This document shows positions 8,088 to 16,575 of a DNA stretch of 64,000 nt, piece after piece. The stretch spans positions 7,260,501 to 7,324,500 of the forward strand of contig NZ_JAPEMI010000001.1 in the NCBI RefSeq assembly GCF_026342835.1, written 5' to 3'. Both the position numbers and the translations under genes were made by a program. Every line of letters begins with the position of its first letter. Positions within the stretch are counted from its first letter, which is position 1. Origin of the DNA: Streptomyces sp. NBC_00154. Lineage in GTDB: Bacteria > Actinomycetota > Actinomycetes > Streptomycetales > Streptomycetaceae. The notes under the pieces are model-generated. The model was not told the origin of the DNA. It searched no databases and saw only the letters and a program-made list of their open reading frames with translations.

Positions 8088-8786
8088 ACACACGCACCTT
8101 TCACCCAAACGCCGTTGCTCACTGTCCCTCGTGTCCCACTTCGGCCACAACGAACGGTTGGCCACTACCAGCCGGAAAACGTCCAGCATCCGTCAGCGGC
8201 TGCCCCGCACCACTTCAACGCGCGGGGCGATGTTGATCTGGCCGAGTGCGGCCATGCCCGAGGCCCAGACGCTGTGAGGACTCGACGAGCACAGCGCTGA
8301 GCCCTTCGTCGAGGGCGACGCTTTCTCGACCATACGCAAACCTCACCCTGGGCAGCCGGCCCGCCGATCGACGAGGCCGGAGGGCGCATCGTTTTACGCA
8401 GCAGCCCTTGCGGGCTCGATGGGACTGGTCTGTTTCGATCCTCAGCGGAACCGTCTCAGGTCCTGCTCGACAAGCCGTTCACCTCGTCGGTCCGCTGCGA
8501 CCGTCCGTCCGCCGGACGTGCAGGTCGGTTAGCGGTGATCGCGCGCTGGAGAGAGTTCGGTATCCGCGTCGTGTCCGGTCTGCTGCGCCGCCGCCGTGAA
8601 CTTCGGCGCGGTGGGTTCGGGCAGTGTGCGTTTCGGAGGAGTTGTGCGCCACCGTCGTGATCGGCACGAGGGCCGCCGGGCCCTCGGTTTAATCCGCGGT
8701 CAGAGGACCCTCAAGAGGACCTTAAGGATCACGGATATGCCTCTGAACAGCCTCTTTTCCTCGTCCTGCGCCTCTAGTCTCGCCGC
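8088..8786. other. Intergenic region, mostly featureless
   Basis: About 700 bp between divergent genes. On the minus strand near 8200-8275 a short stretch reads GMAALGQINIAPRVEVVRGS to a stop and may be the tail of a lost gene; I cannot name it. Just before 8787 the sequence TAGTCT seven bases upstream of the GTG could be a -10 box for a leaderless transcript. Nothing else is clear. Confidence 0.35.
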
Positions 8787-10571
8787 GTGACGATCGAGGC
8801 CACTGACGATTCCCGGCTTGCCGACCACCCGGCGCTCGCGGCGTATCTGGCGACGCAGCAACCGAAGGAACAGGTTCCGGCGCGCATCCGCGTGCCGGAA
8901 CCCGCGCGCCTGTCGCCACAAGGTCTGAAAGTGACGCTCGGCGGCGGTGCCGCGGGCGTCGTCGCGCTCTGGTGCGCCCAAGTGAGGCCGTCGGCGAGGC
9001 TCGACTCACTCTTCGCGACCGCCGCCCATCTCACCGGTCTGCTCGCCGGGTACGGCGTGCTCGTCATGCTGCTGCTGATGGCGCGCGTGCCCGCGATCGA
9101 ACACGGCATCGGCGCCGACCGGCTCGCACGGTGGCACGGGCGCGGCGGACGGCATGTCCTCGCACTGTGCCTGGCGCACATGGGTTTCGCTCTGTGCGGA
9201 TACGCGGCCCACACCGGCACCGACCTCTTCTCCGCCGTCAAGGACCTGCTCGGATACGGCGGGATCGCTGCCGCCGCTCTCGGCACCGCGCTCCTGGTCG
9301 CCGTCGGCGTCACCTCCGCACGTGCCGTGCGCGGGCGCGTCCCGCACGAGACCTGGCGGGCCGTGCATCTGCTCGCCTATTCGGCGGCAGCGCTCGCTTT
9401 CGCGCATCAACTCGTGGGATCCGACATCGCGGGCAGCGTCCTCGCAGTCTGGGTGTGGGCGATGCTGCACGCCTTCGTCGCGGTGCTGCTGCTCTGGTAC
9501 CGAGGCGTCGTGCCCGTACGCCAGGCGCTCCGCCACAGCCTGTGCGTCCTCGATGTACGGCGTGAGGGGCCGGATGTCGTCTCGGTCGTTGTGCAGGGCA
9601 TCGGCCTGGACGAACTCCGGGCCGAATCCGGCCAGTTCTTCCGCCGGCGTTTCCTTCAGCGCAGGCTCTGGTGCACCGCACTGCCCTTTTCGCTGTCCGC
9701 GCCCGTCCGCGACGACACCCTGCGGATCACGGTCAAGGTGATCGGCGACCACACCCGGCGGATACGGCGGCTGAAGCCCGGCACCCGTGTGCTGGCCACC
9801 GGTCCGTTCGGGGCGATGACCGCCCACCGCCGTACGCGGCGCAAGGTGCTGCTGCTCGCGGGCGGTGTCGGTATCACCCCGATGCGGGCACTGTTCGAGA
9901 CGCTGCCGGGCGGCCCCGGCGACATCACGCTCCTCTACCGTGCGAACAACGCGGCCCAACTGGTGCTGCGCGAGGAGCTGGAGGCCATCGCCCGCACCCG
10001 GCAGGCCGGGCTGCACTATCTCCTAGGGCCCTCCGATGCCTCCTTCGACCCGCTGGCACCGCAGTCGCTGCGAAATCTGCTCCCCGACCTCGTCGAGTAC
10101 GACGTGTATCTGTGCGGGCTGCCGGGAATGGCGGACGCCGCGACCGCTGCGCTCACCAGGGCGGGCGTCCCCGTCGAGCGCATCCACTCCGAAAACTTCT
10201 CCTACTGGGGCAGGGATCCTCATGGCACGTCACCGCAGACCTCGCAGGACCGGCCGCGGCGCCACTCACCGGTCGCGCCGGCAGCTCGCCACCGGGCTGG
10301 TCGGAGCGAGCGCGCTAGCCGCGACCCTGCTGACCCTGATGGTCGACCCGGCCGCCCCGCCCGCCCCGGACCGCTCACCCGCCGCAGGAACCTCGGACGT
10401 CGCTCAACTGTCGCGGCATTGATGGACGCCACGCCACCGGGGTCGGACTCCTCACCGTTGTCGGCCGCATCGAGGACGACCACCGTTTCCGCGCCGCCTG
10501 CGACCTCGCCCACGGCGCAGTCCTCGGCCGGTCACCCGGCAGTCGCTTCAGGGGCTATTGCACGGTCATGA
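8787..10571 (+). CDS. Ferric-reductase-like flavocytochrome (FAD/NAD(P)H transmembrane oxidoreductase)
   Basis: An integral membrane oxidoreductase that passes electrons from NAD(P)H through FAD and haem across the membrane. Residues about 45-260 hold several membrane helices with paired histidines (GRHVLALCLAHMGF; ETWRAVHLLAYSAAALAFAHQ) suited to haem binding. The FAD domain follows (LPFSLSAP), then the NAD(P) domain (LLLAGGVGITPMRALFE, YDVYLCGLPGM). Family resemblance ends near FSYWGRDP (about residue 480). The last 110 or so residues are low-complexity and overlap another frame, so the natural stop has probably been lost or the frame shifted. The GTG start has no strong ribosome binding site. 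The substrate is unknown; these proteins often pair with an FMN-binding protein. Confidence 0.8.
   Translation: MTIEATDDSRLADHPALAAYLATQQPKEQVPARIRVPEPARLSPQGLKVTLGGGAAGVVALWCAQVRPSARLDSLFATAAHLTGLLAGYGVLVMLLLMARVPAIEHGIGADRLARWHGRGGRHVLALCLAHMGFALCGYAAHTGTDLFSAVKDLLGYGGIAAAALGTALLVAVGVTSARAVRGRVPHETWRAVHLLAYSAAALAFAHQLVGSDIAGSVLAVWVWAMLHAFVAVLLLWYRGVVPVRQALRHSLCVLDVRREGPDVVSVVVQGIGLDELRAESGQFFRRRFLQRRLWCTALPFSLSAPVRDDTLRITVKVIGDHTRRIRRLKPGTRVLATGPFGAMTAHRRTRRKVLLLAGGVGITPMRALFETLPGGPGDITLLYRANNAAQLVLREELEAIARTRQAGLHYLLGPSDASFDPLAPQSLRNLLPDLVEYDVYLCGLPGMADAATAALTRAGVPVERIHSENFSYWGRDPHGTSPQTSQDRPRRHSPVAPAARHRAGRSERASRDPADPDGRPGRPARPGPLTRRRNLGRRSTVAALMDATPPGSDSSPLSAASRTTTVSAPPATSPTAQSSAGHPAVASGAIARS
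10222..10422 (+). pseudogene. N-terminal remnant of a secreted protein, possibly FMN-binding
   Basis: An ATG inside the 3' end of the flavocytochrome frame opens a 66-residue frame. It has an Arg-rich start, a membrane or signal segment (LATGLVGASALAATLLTLMV) and a Pro/Ala-rich stretch, then stops. In Streptomyces such flavocytochrome genes are often followed by an FMN-binding exported protein with this kind of N-terminus. The FMN domain itself is absent, so only the leader would remain. The assignment rests on position and general character. Confidence 0.35.
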
Positions 10572-10767
10572 CCCCGGCTGCGGTGATGCCGATGGTGATG
10601 ATGAGGGCGCGCAGTGCGGTTGGCGGCAGCTTGCGGCCCAGGCGTGCGCCCAGCATGCCGCCGAGGGTGGAGCCGACAGCGATCACTGCGGCGACGGTCC
10701 AGTCGACGTCGGTGACCGCGATGAAGATGACGGCTGCGATTCCGTTCACGATGGAGGCGAGGCGGTG
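10555..10767 (-). pseudogene. C-terminal fragment of a TauE/SafE-type permease
   Basis: Seventy codons ending at a proper stop read HRLASIVNGIAAVIFIAVTD, then VGSTLGGMLGARLGRKLPP and ALRALIITIGITAAGVM. These are the last two or three helices and loop of TauE/SafE (sulfite exporter/TSUP) permeases. The homology breaks off abruptly at 10767, where an unrelated LysR fragment on the other strand begins nine bases later. About 180 N-terminal residues are missing. Confidence 0.7.
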
Positions 10768-10775
10768 GACCGCCG

Positions 10776-11035
10776 GCACGGGTGTCGCCGACTGGGACAC
10801 GGCCATCCTCCTCGCAGAGCTCGGCCTCGGCCACGCCGTCGTACCCGCGCTGCCCGACCGCCACGGCGCGGACCACAACAGCGTCCGCCTGATACCGCTT
10901 CCGGCACTGCCCGCCCTGTCCGTCGGTTGGGCGGTTCGCCGGTGGGACGCCTTGAGCCCACTGGCTCGCGTGTTTGCCGACACCGTTACCCAGAAATGCG
11001 CGGAGATGCCCGGAGCACTCGTAGACCGGACATGA
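10776..11035 (+). pseudogene. C-terminal fragment of a LysR-family regulator
   Basis: The frame reads GVADWDTAILLAELGLGHAV and VPALP, then LIPLPALPALSVGWAVRRWD, which matches the end of the LysR effector-binding domain, and stops at 11035. The DNA-binding part and most of the sensor domain are missing. It abuts the TauE fragment on the opposite strand, which marks a deletion or recombination junction near 10770. Confidence 0.65.
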
Positions 11036-11286
11036 TGTCCCGTCTCATTTCACCTTGGCTGTCGCCGGGGCTGTGACATGGGCGGATGCCAGGACGCGTG
11101 AGACGGAAACACGCCGGGATCTCAGATGATGGTGTCCTCCCAGCGGCGCCTGTGCGCGGTTGTGTCGCTTGAAGTTGTCGGTCACGGGTGGCGGCACCGG
11201 ATGATCAGCGCGTCATTGAAAATCGATAGCAGTACCGTGTCTTGCCGGCGTGTCCGGCGGTCCTGGCAGGCGGATAGGCTCCCGTC

Positions 11287-11724
11287 ATGGACGTCCGTGT
11301 AGAGATCATCCAGGAAGCGAGTGAGGAACTCGTCGAGGCCTTCGGCCGACTGCTGCCGCAGCTGTCTGCGACGGCCAACCCTCTCGACCATGAAGCGGTC
11401 GACCGGATGGTGACGTGTGATGCCAACACGGTGCTGGTCGCCAGGACATCCGACGCGATCGTCGGCACCCTGACGCTGGTGCTGCTGCCCTTGCCGTCCG
11501 GACTGCGGACCCGGGTCGAAGATGTAGTGGTTGACAGCACGGCGCGAGGCCAGGGAGTCGCGGGCCTTCTTACCGAGAAGGCCCTGCAGATCGCCAGGGA
11601 AGCAGGCGCCCGGACAGTCGACCTCACCTCCCGTCCGGATCGTGTGGCAGCGAACCGGCTTTACGAACGTCTCGGCTTCCAGGTCCGGCAATCTACGGTC
11701 TATCGCTTCTCGATCGATCGGTAG
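11287..11724 (+). CDS. GNAT family N-acetyltransferase
   Basis: A 145-residue acetyl-CoA-dependent acyltransferase. The acetyl-CoA pyrophosphate loop is RGQGVAGLLTEKAL (about residues 88-101), preceded by the strand VEDVVVDSTA. The C-terminal AANRLYERLGFQ is the common final helix-strand motif of small-molecule GNATs. The acceptor substrate cannot be read from sequence. The ATG at 11287 starts directly at the domain. Nearby genes on both sides are separated by gaps of over 150 bp, so it is probably monocistronic. Confidence 0.88.
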   Translation: MDVRVEIIQEASEELVEAFGRLLPQLSATANPLDHEAVDRMVTCDANTVLVARTSDAIVGTLTLVLLPLPSGLRTRVEDVVVDSTARGQGVAGLLTEKALQIAREAGARTVDLTSRPDRVAANRLYERLGFQVRQSTVYRFSIDR

Positions 11725-11901
11725 GAGAGTCATCCCAGTCGCAACTTGGGTCCCAGGGCAGTCGTCCTCGACGCCATGCATCGGCGGTAGGCCCGACACC
11801 CGCTACCAGCCGTCAGTTGCAGCACCGGGATCAGACCAGCTGACTTGATCCACAGGTCTTGACGATTCCTCCATGGACCGGCTGAACAGGCTCGCTCCCG
11901 G

Positions 11902-12798
11902 TCAGGGTTGGGTGAAGGCCGTCTGGAGGAGGTCGGCGAGGAGAGCCGCGCAGGAGCCGTCGGGGTCGAGATCGGGGTCGTAGATGGTGAGGTTGAATCC
12001 TACGCAGCGCTCGGACTGCACCAAGGTCCGTAGCAACGGGGCGAGTTCATCAGGCATCAGCCCTCCGGGGTCGGGGCTGTCGACGGCGGGCATGACGGAG
12101 GGGTCCAGCACGTCCGCGTCCAGATGTACCCAGAACCCCTCGGTCACGGGCACTTCAAGTGTCTGCAGAACCGCCCCCGCCAACTCCTCGGCGCTCCATT
12201 CCCGGATCTCCCCGACCGTCGCGTTTGTGATCTTCAACTCGGCCAGCTCGGACCGCTCTTCGTCGTAGTCCCGGATGCCGAATACTCGTACGTCCTCGTC
12301 CCTGACATACGGCTGCAGCCCTTCGAGGTTCGTCAGGTCCGCCTGGCCGCGGCCGGTCGCGATGGCGAGTTCTTCGCCGCCCGCGGCACCGATACGGTCG
12401 GAGTTCCCGGGGTGCCGGAAGTCCGCGGATCCGTCGATGACGGCGAGTCCGTACCGCCCGATGCGGCGGAGCGCGAGCGAGGCGCCGAGCTGGATGGAAC
12501 AGTCCCCGCCCAGGACGACCGGAAAGTCCCCTGCCCGGACGTGGTGCTCGATGCGGTCGGCGAGTTGGCGGGTGTACGTGGCGATCGCCTCAGCGTTGAA
12601 CACGCCGTCGCCTTCCCTCCAGCCGCCGCGGTCGTAGCGGGGCGGCACGACGACTCCGCCCTCGTACGCCCCGATCCGCTGCACCAGCCGCTGCTCGCGC
12701 AGCGCTCCGGCCAGCTTGTAGCATCCGGGCACGGTGCCTTCGGTGGGCGGCCGGAGGCCGAGGTTGGACGGGGCGTCAATGACGACGATGCGGCGCAT
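11902..12798 (-). CDS. Arginase-fold (ureohydrolase-like) protein with altered metal ligands
   Basis: A 298-residue protein of the arginase/agmatinase/formiminoglutamase superfamily, enzymes that use two manganese ions to hydrolyse guanidino groups. The three metal motifs are present but changed: GGDCS (residues 98-102) for the usual GGDHS, DGSAD (122-126) for DxHxD, and DADVLDP (227-233) for DxDxxDP. Two histidine ligands are thus replaced by Cys100 and Ser124. Relatives with GGDC exist as I recall, but loss of the DxHxD histidine is unexpected. The ATG at 12798 (MRRIVVIDAPSNLG) is preferred to a start twelve codons earlier because the fold begins there. It could be an inactive binding protein or an enzyme with one metal. 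Confidence 0.82.
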   Translation of the reverse strand: MRRIVVIDAPSNLGLRPPTEGTVPGCYKLAGALREQRLVQRIGAYEGGVVVPPRYDRGGWREGDGVFNAEAIATYTRQLADRIEHHVRAGDFPVVLGGDCSIQLGASLALRRIGRYGLAVIDGSADFRHPGNSDRIGAAGGEELAIATGRGQADLTNLEGLQPYVRDEDVRVFGIRDYDEERSELAELKITNATVGEIREWSAEELAGAVLQTLEVPVTEGFWVHLDADVLDPSVMPAVDSPDPGGLMPDELAPLLRTLVQSERCVGFNLTIYDPDLDPDGSCAALLADLLQTAFTQP

Positions 12799-12967
12799 CC
12801 GGCCATTCTGACCGCGCGGGGCGGCGCGGGCCACAGTGTTTCGCCGCTCGCGGAAGCGGAGCGGTCCACGGCGGGCCCCGGGGCCGGCCGGTGCTCAGCG
12901 CCGGCTGACGCCGAAGCCCTGGCGAGCTCCAGGGCAGCGTGAGTCAGACACCCCATGTCGTTTGAGG

Positions 12968-14182
12968 TCAAGCGGCAGAGGTGTAGGCATGGTGTGACCA
13001 GGCGGTGGCTTCGTCGTAGTGGGTACGGGTTTTGAGGCAGCCGTGGAGGATGCCGACGAGCCGGTTGCCGAGCTGGCGGAGGGCGGGGTTGTAGCCGACC
13101 TCGCGGGCGCGTTGCTTGTCGTAGTAGCGGCGGGCGCCCGGTGATCGCAGGGCAGCGAACGCCTGGGATTGCAGGGCGTCGGCGAGGCGGTTGTTGCGGA
13201 CGTAGCGGGCCTGGACGCTGTGGCTCTTGCCGGAGGCTCGGGTGATGGGGCTGGTGCCGGCATAGTTCTTGCGGGCTTTCGCGTTGGCGTATCGGGTGGG
13301 ATCGTCTCCGAACTCGGCAAGCACCCGGGCGCCGGTGATCTCCCCGATGCCAGGCATCGAGAGGTAGATCTCAGCGTCCGGGTGCGCCAGAAAATGGGTC
13401 TTCACCTGCTCTTCCATCGCGGCGATCTGCTCGTTCAGCGCGATGATCAAGCGGGCGTGGGCGGTGGCGGTGGCCGCGTAGGCGGCGGTGACCGGTTCGG
13501 GCAGACCAAGTTGCGGCTCACGCAGCGCGGCCTGGATGGTGGCCGCTTTCGCGTCCCGGTTGCGGCGGCGGTGTCGCGTCAGGACGGCGGTGATCTGGGT
13601 GCGGGTCAGCTTTGCCCCGGCTGCCGGGGCAGGTGCCTTGATCAGCAGTTCCAGCGCGTCCGTGCTGGTCAGTGTCAGGTCCGCGTATGCGGCCAAAGCG
13701 GCTGGGAAGTACTCGCGCAGAGTGCAACGCAGCCGCTGGAAGGTGCGGGTGCGTTCCCAGATCAGGCTCTGGTGAGCACGGGCGACGACCTTGACGGCCT
13801 GGGCCTGCTCGCTGTCCCCGGCCACCGGTCGAAGCTGGTCCCGGTCGATGCGGACCATGTCCGCCAGCGCGTGCGCGTCGCTCTTGGCGCCGGAGGAGGC
13901 ATAGCGTTCCTTGAAGCGGTTGACCTGGCGGGGGTTGATCGCGAACACCTGGTAGCCGGAGGCGATCAGGGCCTGCACCCACGAGCCGCGGTCGGTCTCG
14001 ATGCCGACCACGACCTCGGCTGGGTCCAGGTCCGCGCCGCCGTGGCGGGCGATCAGTTCGTGCAGCTTCGCGATGCCTGCCACCCCTTCGGGCAGGTTCG
14101 CGGCGGCCAGTTTGTGGCCGGTCTCGTCCTGGACCTCGACATCGTGGTGGTCCTCGGCCCAGTCATCACCGATCAGCAGCAA
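12968..14182 (-). CDS. IS110-family transposase (DEDD type)
   Basis: A recombinase of about 404 residues with the IS110 architecture. The N-terminal RuvC-like DEDD domain has its acidic residues in LIGDDWAEDHHDVEV, GIETDRG and KSDAHALADM. The C-terminal transposase_20 domain has the SMPGIGEITGARVLAEFGD motif and the catalytic serine region NYAGTSPITRASG. I place the start at the TTG at 14182 (LLLLIGDDW) because GGGGAGGG lies just upstream; a longer frame to 14239 is open. IS110 elements lack clear inverted repeats, so the ends are not marked here. The protein looks intact. IS110 enzymes are guided by a bridge RNA encoded next to the gene. Confidence 0.9.
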   Translation of the reverse strand: MLLIGDDWAEDHHDVEVQDETGHKLAAANLPEGVAGIAKLHELIARHGGADLDPAEVVVGIETDRGSWVQALIASGYQVFAINPRQVNRFKERYASSGAKSDAHALADMVRIDRDQLRPVAGDSEQAQAVKVVARAHQSLIWERTRTFQRLRCTLREYFPAALAAYADLTLTSTDALELLIKAPAPAAGAKLTRTQITAVLTRHRRRNRDAKAATIQAALREPQLGLPEPVTAAYAATATAHARLIIALNEQIAAMEEQVKTHFLAHPDAEIYLSMPGIGEITGARVLAEFGDDPTRYANAKARKNYAGTSPITRASGKSHSVQARYVRNNRLADALQSQAFAALRSPGARRYYDKQRAREVGYNPALRQLGNRLVGILHGCLKTRTHYDEATAWSHHAYTSAA

Positions 14183-14677
14183 CAGACCCTCCCCGTCTCG
14201 TACTTGACACAGCGGTGCAGCCTGCGGAAGGCGCGGCACGCGGCCTAATGGATCCAGTGCTCACGCCCCCGTGGGGCGGGCACGCCACCCCATCAGCGGT
14301 CTGGCCTCCCGGCCGACCAGCAGGGGCACGGTCTGACTCCAGAACTCGGCTGGTTCCGGCGGCGATAGTGCTCACCTGCTGGCGGCTACGGAACCGAGCA
14401 TTCCCCGACTCCGTAGCTCCCATTAGGCGACGACGGCGTCGCGGCCGAGGTCTGCGTCAAGGGCGTCGAGTTCGGGGCAGTCGGCCAGGACAGTTTGAGT
14501 CGTTCGATGTCGGTGAGAGATTCCGGGCGGCCGGGGATCCTGCCCGCCGCCGGGCGGCACGCATTCTGAATGGCCAGTTGTGGGATGTCGGCCGGCCTTT
14601 TCCAGGACGGTGCAGATTTCGGGCTGTCGGCACAGACACTCAACCGGGCAGCCGCGGCGTCCGCTCGACGGGAGGTT
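14183..14677. other. Non-coding region upstream of the IS110 transposase
   Basis: This is the 5' side of the minus-strand transposase, where IS110-type elements usually keep a long non-coding end with the bridge RNA. I see no gene in the first 200 bp. From about 14423 to 14640 the minus strand has a few short stretches (ERLKLSW, then CPELDALDADLGRDAVVA in another frame) that weakly recall transposase ends but are not secure. Confidence 0.4.
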
Positions 14678-14950
14678 CCCCCCATCTTGGAGAGGTGGGT
14701 GCAGACCTGCCGACGTGAACTTCTGGACCGCACCCCGATCTGGCACCGATGCCATCTCCTCCAGACTCTGCGGGAGTTCGAACAGTTCTCCAGCTCCCGC
14801 CGGCCGCATCGGCATCGGCACCGCCCGCTGCACCCGTTGCCCGCGCCGATCACAGATCCGGGCAGACCGTCTGTCCCGAGATGCGGAGACGGGCGCGGCT
14901 CGGCGGCATCCTCCATCAGTACCGCCATGTGGCCTGAACTGTCCGGATGA
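14678..14950 (+). pseudogene. C-terminal remnant of an integrase-core transposase
   Basis: The frame reads ILERWVQTCRRELLDRT, then HLLQTLREFEQFSSSRRPHR, and LHPLPAPITDP. This is the end of an rve-type DDE transposase: the catalytic Glu sits in ERWVQTC and the RPH box follows. The N-terminal two thirds are missing. Degenerate residues in the RPH region suggest drift. A separate, more N-terminal piece of the same kind of protein lies at 36448-36590. Confidence 0.7.
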
Positions 14951-15077
14951 CATTTTCGGCTCGTGCAGTCCGGCAGATCGGCTGCGACATGTGGCAGGGT
15001 TCATACTCGAACATAAGGTGCGCTTGCAGTGAATCTACGCCAATCGCATTAAATATGGACGAGGAGTCGATTGTTCG

Positions 15078-15767
15078 ATGGCGAAGCTACTTTTCGTGAT
15101 GACCGGCGCGGCGTACTGGACGCTCAAGGACGGCACCAGGCACGCGACGGGTTACTGGGCCGAGGAGTTCGCGGCCCCGTACAAGGCGCTCACCGAGGCC
15201 GGCCATCAGGTCGTGGTCGCCACCCCCAACGGGGTGATCCCGACCGTGGACATGATGAGCCTGCGCCCCGAGATGGCCGGCAGCGCTCAGACCGCTCTCG
15301 ATCTGGAGGCGATCATTCGCTCTGCAGAGGTGATGCGGCAGCCGATCCATTTGGCGGACGCCCGCTTGGAAGATTACGACGCCGTCTACTTCCCGGGCGG
15401 CCACGGCCCCATGGAAGACCTGTGCGTTGACGCGGACGCCGGACGGTTGCTGACCGCGGCGCTCGCCGCCGGCAAGCCCCTCGCCATTGTCTGCCACGCC
15501 CCGGCCGCGATGCTGGCGACCAGGATTCACGGCGTATCGCCCTTCGCCGGCTACCGGATCACGGCGTTCACCAACGAGGAAGAGAACGCGGTCGGGCTCG
15601 GTCCGAAGGCCCGCTGGTTGTTGGAGGACGAGCTCATCGACCTGGGAGTCGAGTTCACCAAGGGCGAGATGTGGAAGCCCTATACGGTGGTTGACCGCAA
15701 CCTGTTCACCGGGCAGAACCCTGCCTCGGCAGCCGTGCTGGCCGAACGTCTGCTCAAGGTCCTTTGA
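15078..15767 (+). CDS. DJ-1/PfpI (type 1 glutamine amidotransferase-like) protein
   Basis: A 229-residue protein of the DJ-1/PfpI superfamily, close in layout to Hsp31-like glyoxalase III/chaperone proteins. The nucleophile elbow is IVCHAPAAML (Cys about residue 139), the conserved Glu is in GYWAEEFAAPYKAL (about 26), and the GGHGPMEDL turn precedes the nucleophile. Such proteins act on glyoxals or protect proteins under stress; the exact role is unknown. The ATG at 15078 begins the first strand directly (MAKLLFVMTGA). The gene is isolated, preceded by transposase debris and followed by the SnoaL-like gene on the other strand. Confidence 0.87.
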   Translation: MAKLLFVMTGAAYWTLKDGTRHATGYWAEEFAAPYKALTEAGHQVVVATPNGVIPTVDMMSLRPEMAGSAQTALDLEAIIRSAEVMRQPIHLADARLEDYDAVYFPGGHGPMEDLCVDADAGRLLTAALAAGKPLAIVCHAPAAMLATRIHGVSPFAGYRITAFTNEEENAVGLGPKARWLLEDELIDLGVEFTKGEMWKPYTVVDRNLFTGQNPASAAVLAERLLKVL

Positions 15768-15889
15768 GTAGCGTCGCCGCGGTTTGCGTCCCGCAGGGGT
15801 CCTGCCTGCGATGCGGCCTGCGCCGGTAGGCGGTGGCCGTTGCTGTCCATCAGGGCACAGCGGTCGCCGTTGACGGATTCCTGGAGGCT

Positions 15890-16477
15890 TCAGCGGTTCG
15901 GGTGCGCCGTATCGCGGAGCAGGGCGGCTGCCTCGGCTGCCTGGGTCGCGACCTGGGCGGCTGCGCGAGCGGCTCGTCCGGTCATCCGCCACGCGAGCAT
16001 GCGCAGGGCGGTGGCCGGGGCCGGGGGAAAGACGCCGAGTTGGCCGAGCATGGTGATGTCGTCGCGTACTGCTTCGTGCCTGATCACCTTGCCGTCACGG
16101 AGGTCGAGTACGTGTATCTGCTCGAAATCGATTGTGCGTCCGGTGGGAGGGATGGCCTGGTCGAGGGCCTCGTTCTTGAAGCGTACGAACGGGCCGGTGT
16201 GCCGTCCTTGCATGCGCAGCCGTACCCAGATCTGGTGGTCGTTGCGGGCGACGCCGAGGATGGGAAACCGCAGGTCGCTGAAGGCCGACCGCATCCACGC
16301 GCCCGAGGCCAGGACGCCCGCGGGGCCGGGGATCGCGCAGGCCGGGGGCGAGACGGCCGCTTCGCGGTTGTGGAAGTCCTCACCCACCACGTCGGCGGCC
16401 AGAACCGGATCCCCTGTCTCGAGTATCTGGAAGAGGCCGTGGGCCAGTGCCGTGGTGTCCATTCCCATGACGTGCAT
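15890..16477 (-). CDS. SnoaL-like polyketide-cyclase-fold protein
   Basis: A protein of about 195 residues with a SnoaL/NTF2-like domain (DTTALAHGLFQILETGDPVLAADVVGEDFHN ... HVLDLRDGKVIRHEAVRDD), cut here only for brevity. The fold forms a small hydrophobic pocket used by polyketide cyclases, ester cyclases and many unrelated enzymes. The C-terminal 45 residues are alanine-rich and helical. The ATG at 16477 is chosen because the fold begins there; upstream codons in the same frame would be inside the operator. It is transcribed divergently from a TetR regulator and is its likely target. No polyketide cluster is nearby, so a biosynthetic role is not supported. Confidence 0.75.
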   Translation of the reverse strand: MHVMGMDTTALAHGLFQILETGDPVLAADVVGEDFHNREAAVSPPACAIPGPAGVLASGAWMRSAFSDLRFPILGVARNDHQIWVRLRMQGRHTGPFVRFKNEALDQAIPPTGRTIDFEQIHVLDLRDGKVIRHEAVRDDITMLGQLGVFPPAPATALRMLAWRMTGRAARAAAQVATQAAEAAALLRDTAHPNR

Positions 16478-16511
16478 CGCCTTCGCTCGCTGTGTGATCC
16501 GGCGGACCCAT

Positions 16512-16534
16512 ATTAGGGTTACAAACCACCTAAT
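16512..16534. promoter_or_regulatory. Candidate TetR operator between divergent genes
   Basis: ATTAGG at 16512-16517 and CCTAAT at 16529-16534 form an inverted repeat with an 11-base centre that is itself partly symmetric (GTT, AAC). It lies between the SnoaL-like gene and the TetR gene, a usual place for an autoregulated operator. Confidence 0.5.
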
Positions 16535-16575
16535 GAATAGTGCGGCCATGTGATGATGCTGTTTACGATGGCGTC

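Noticed and set aside
8960..9030. A third copy of the 1534/6977 repeat inside the flavocytochrome gene
   Set aside because: It shares only TGCGCCCAAG and a later GACTCACTC; the rest differs and the region is coding, so chance is more likely.
10423..10554. Possible further gene fragment after the FMN-binding-like leader
   Set aside because: One frame reads GRHATGVGLLTVVGRIEDDH, but I can match it to no family.
13169..14248. A 359-codon plus-strand frame opposite the IS110 gene
   Set aside because: Antisense shadow; composition is Gly/Val/Asp-rich with no recognisable motif.
14423..14640. Possible ISL3-type transposase end on the minus strand
   Set aside because: Only short disconnected stretches (for example CPELDALDADLGRDAVVA) resemble it, in more than one frame; too weak to list as a feature.
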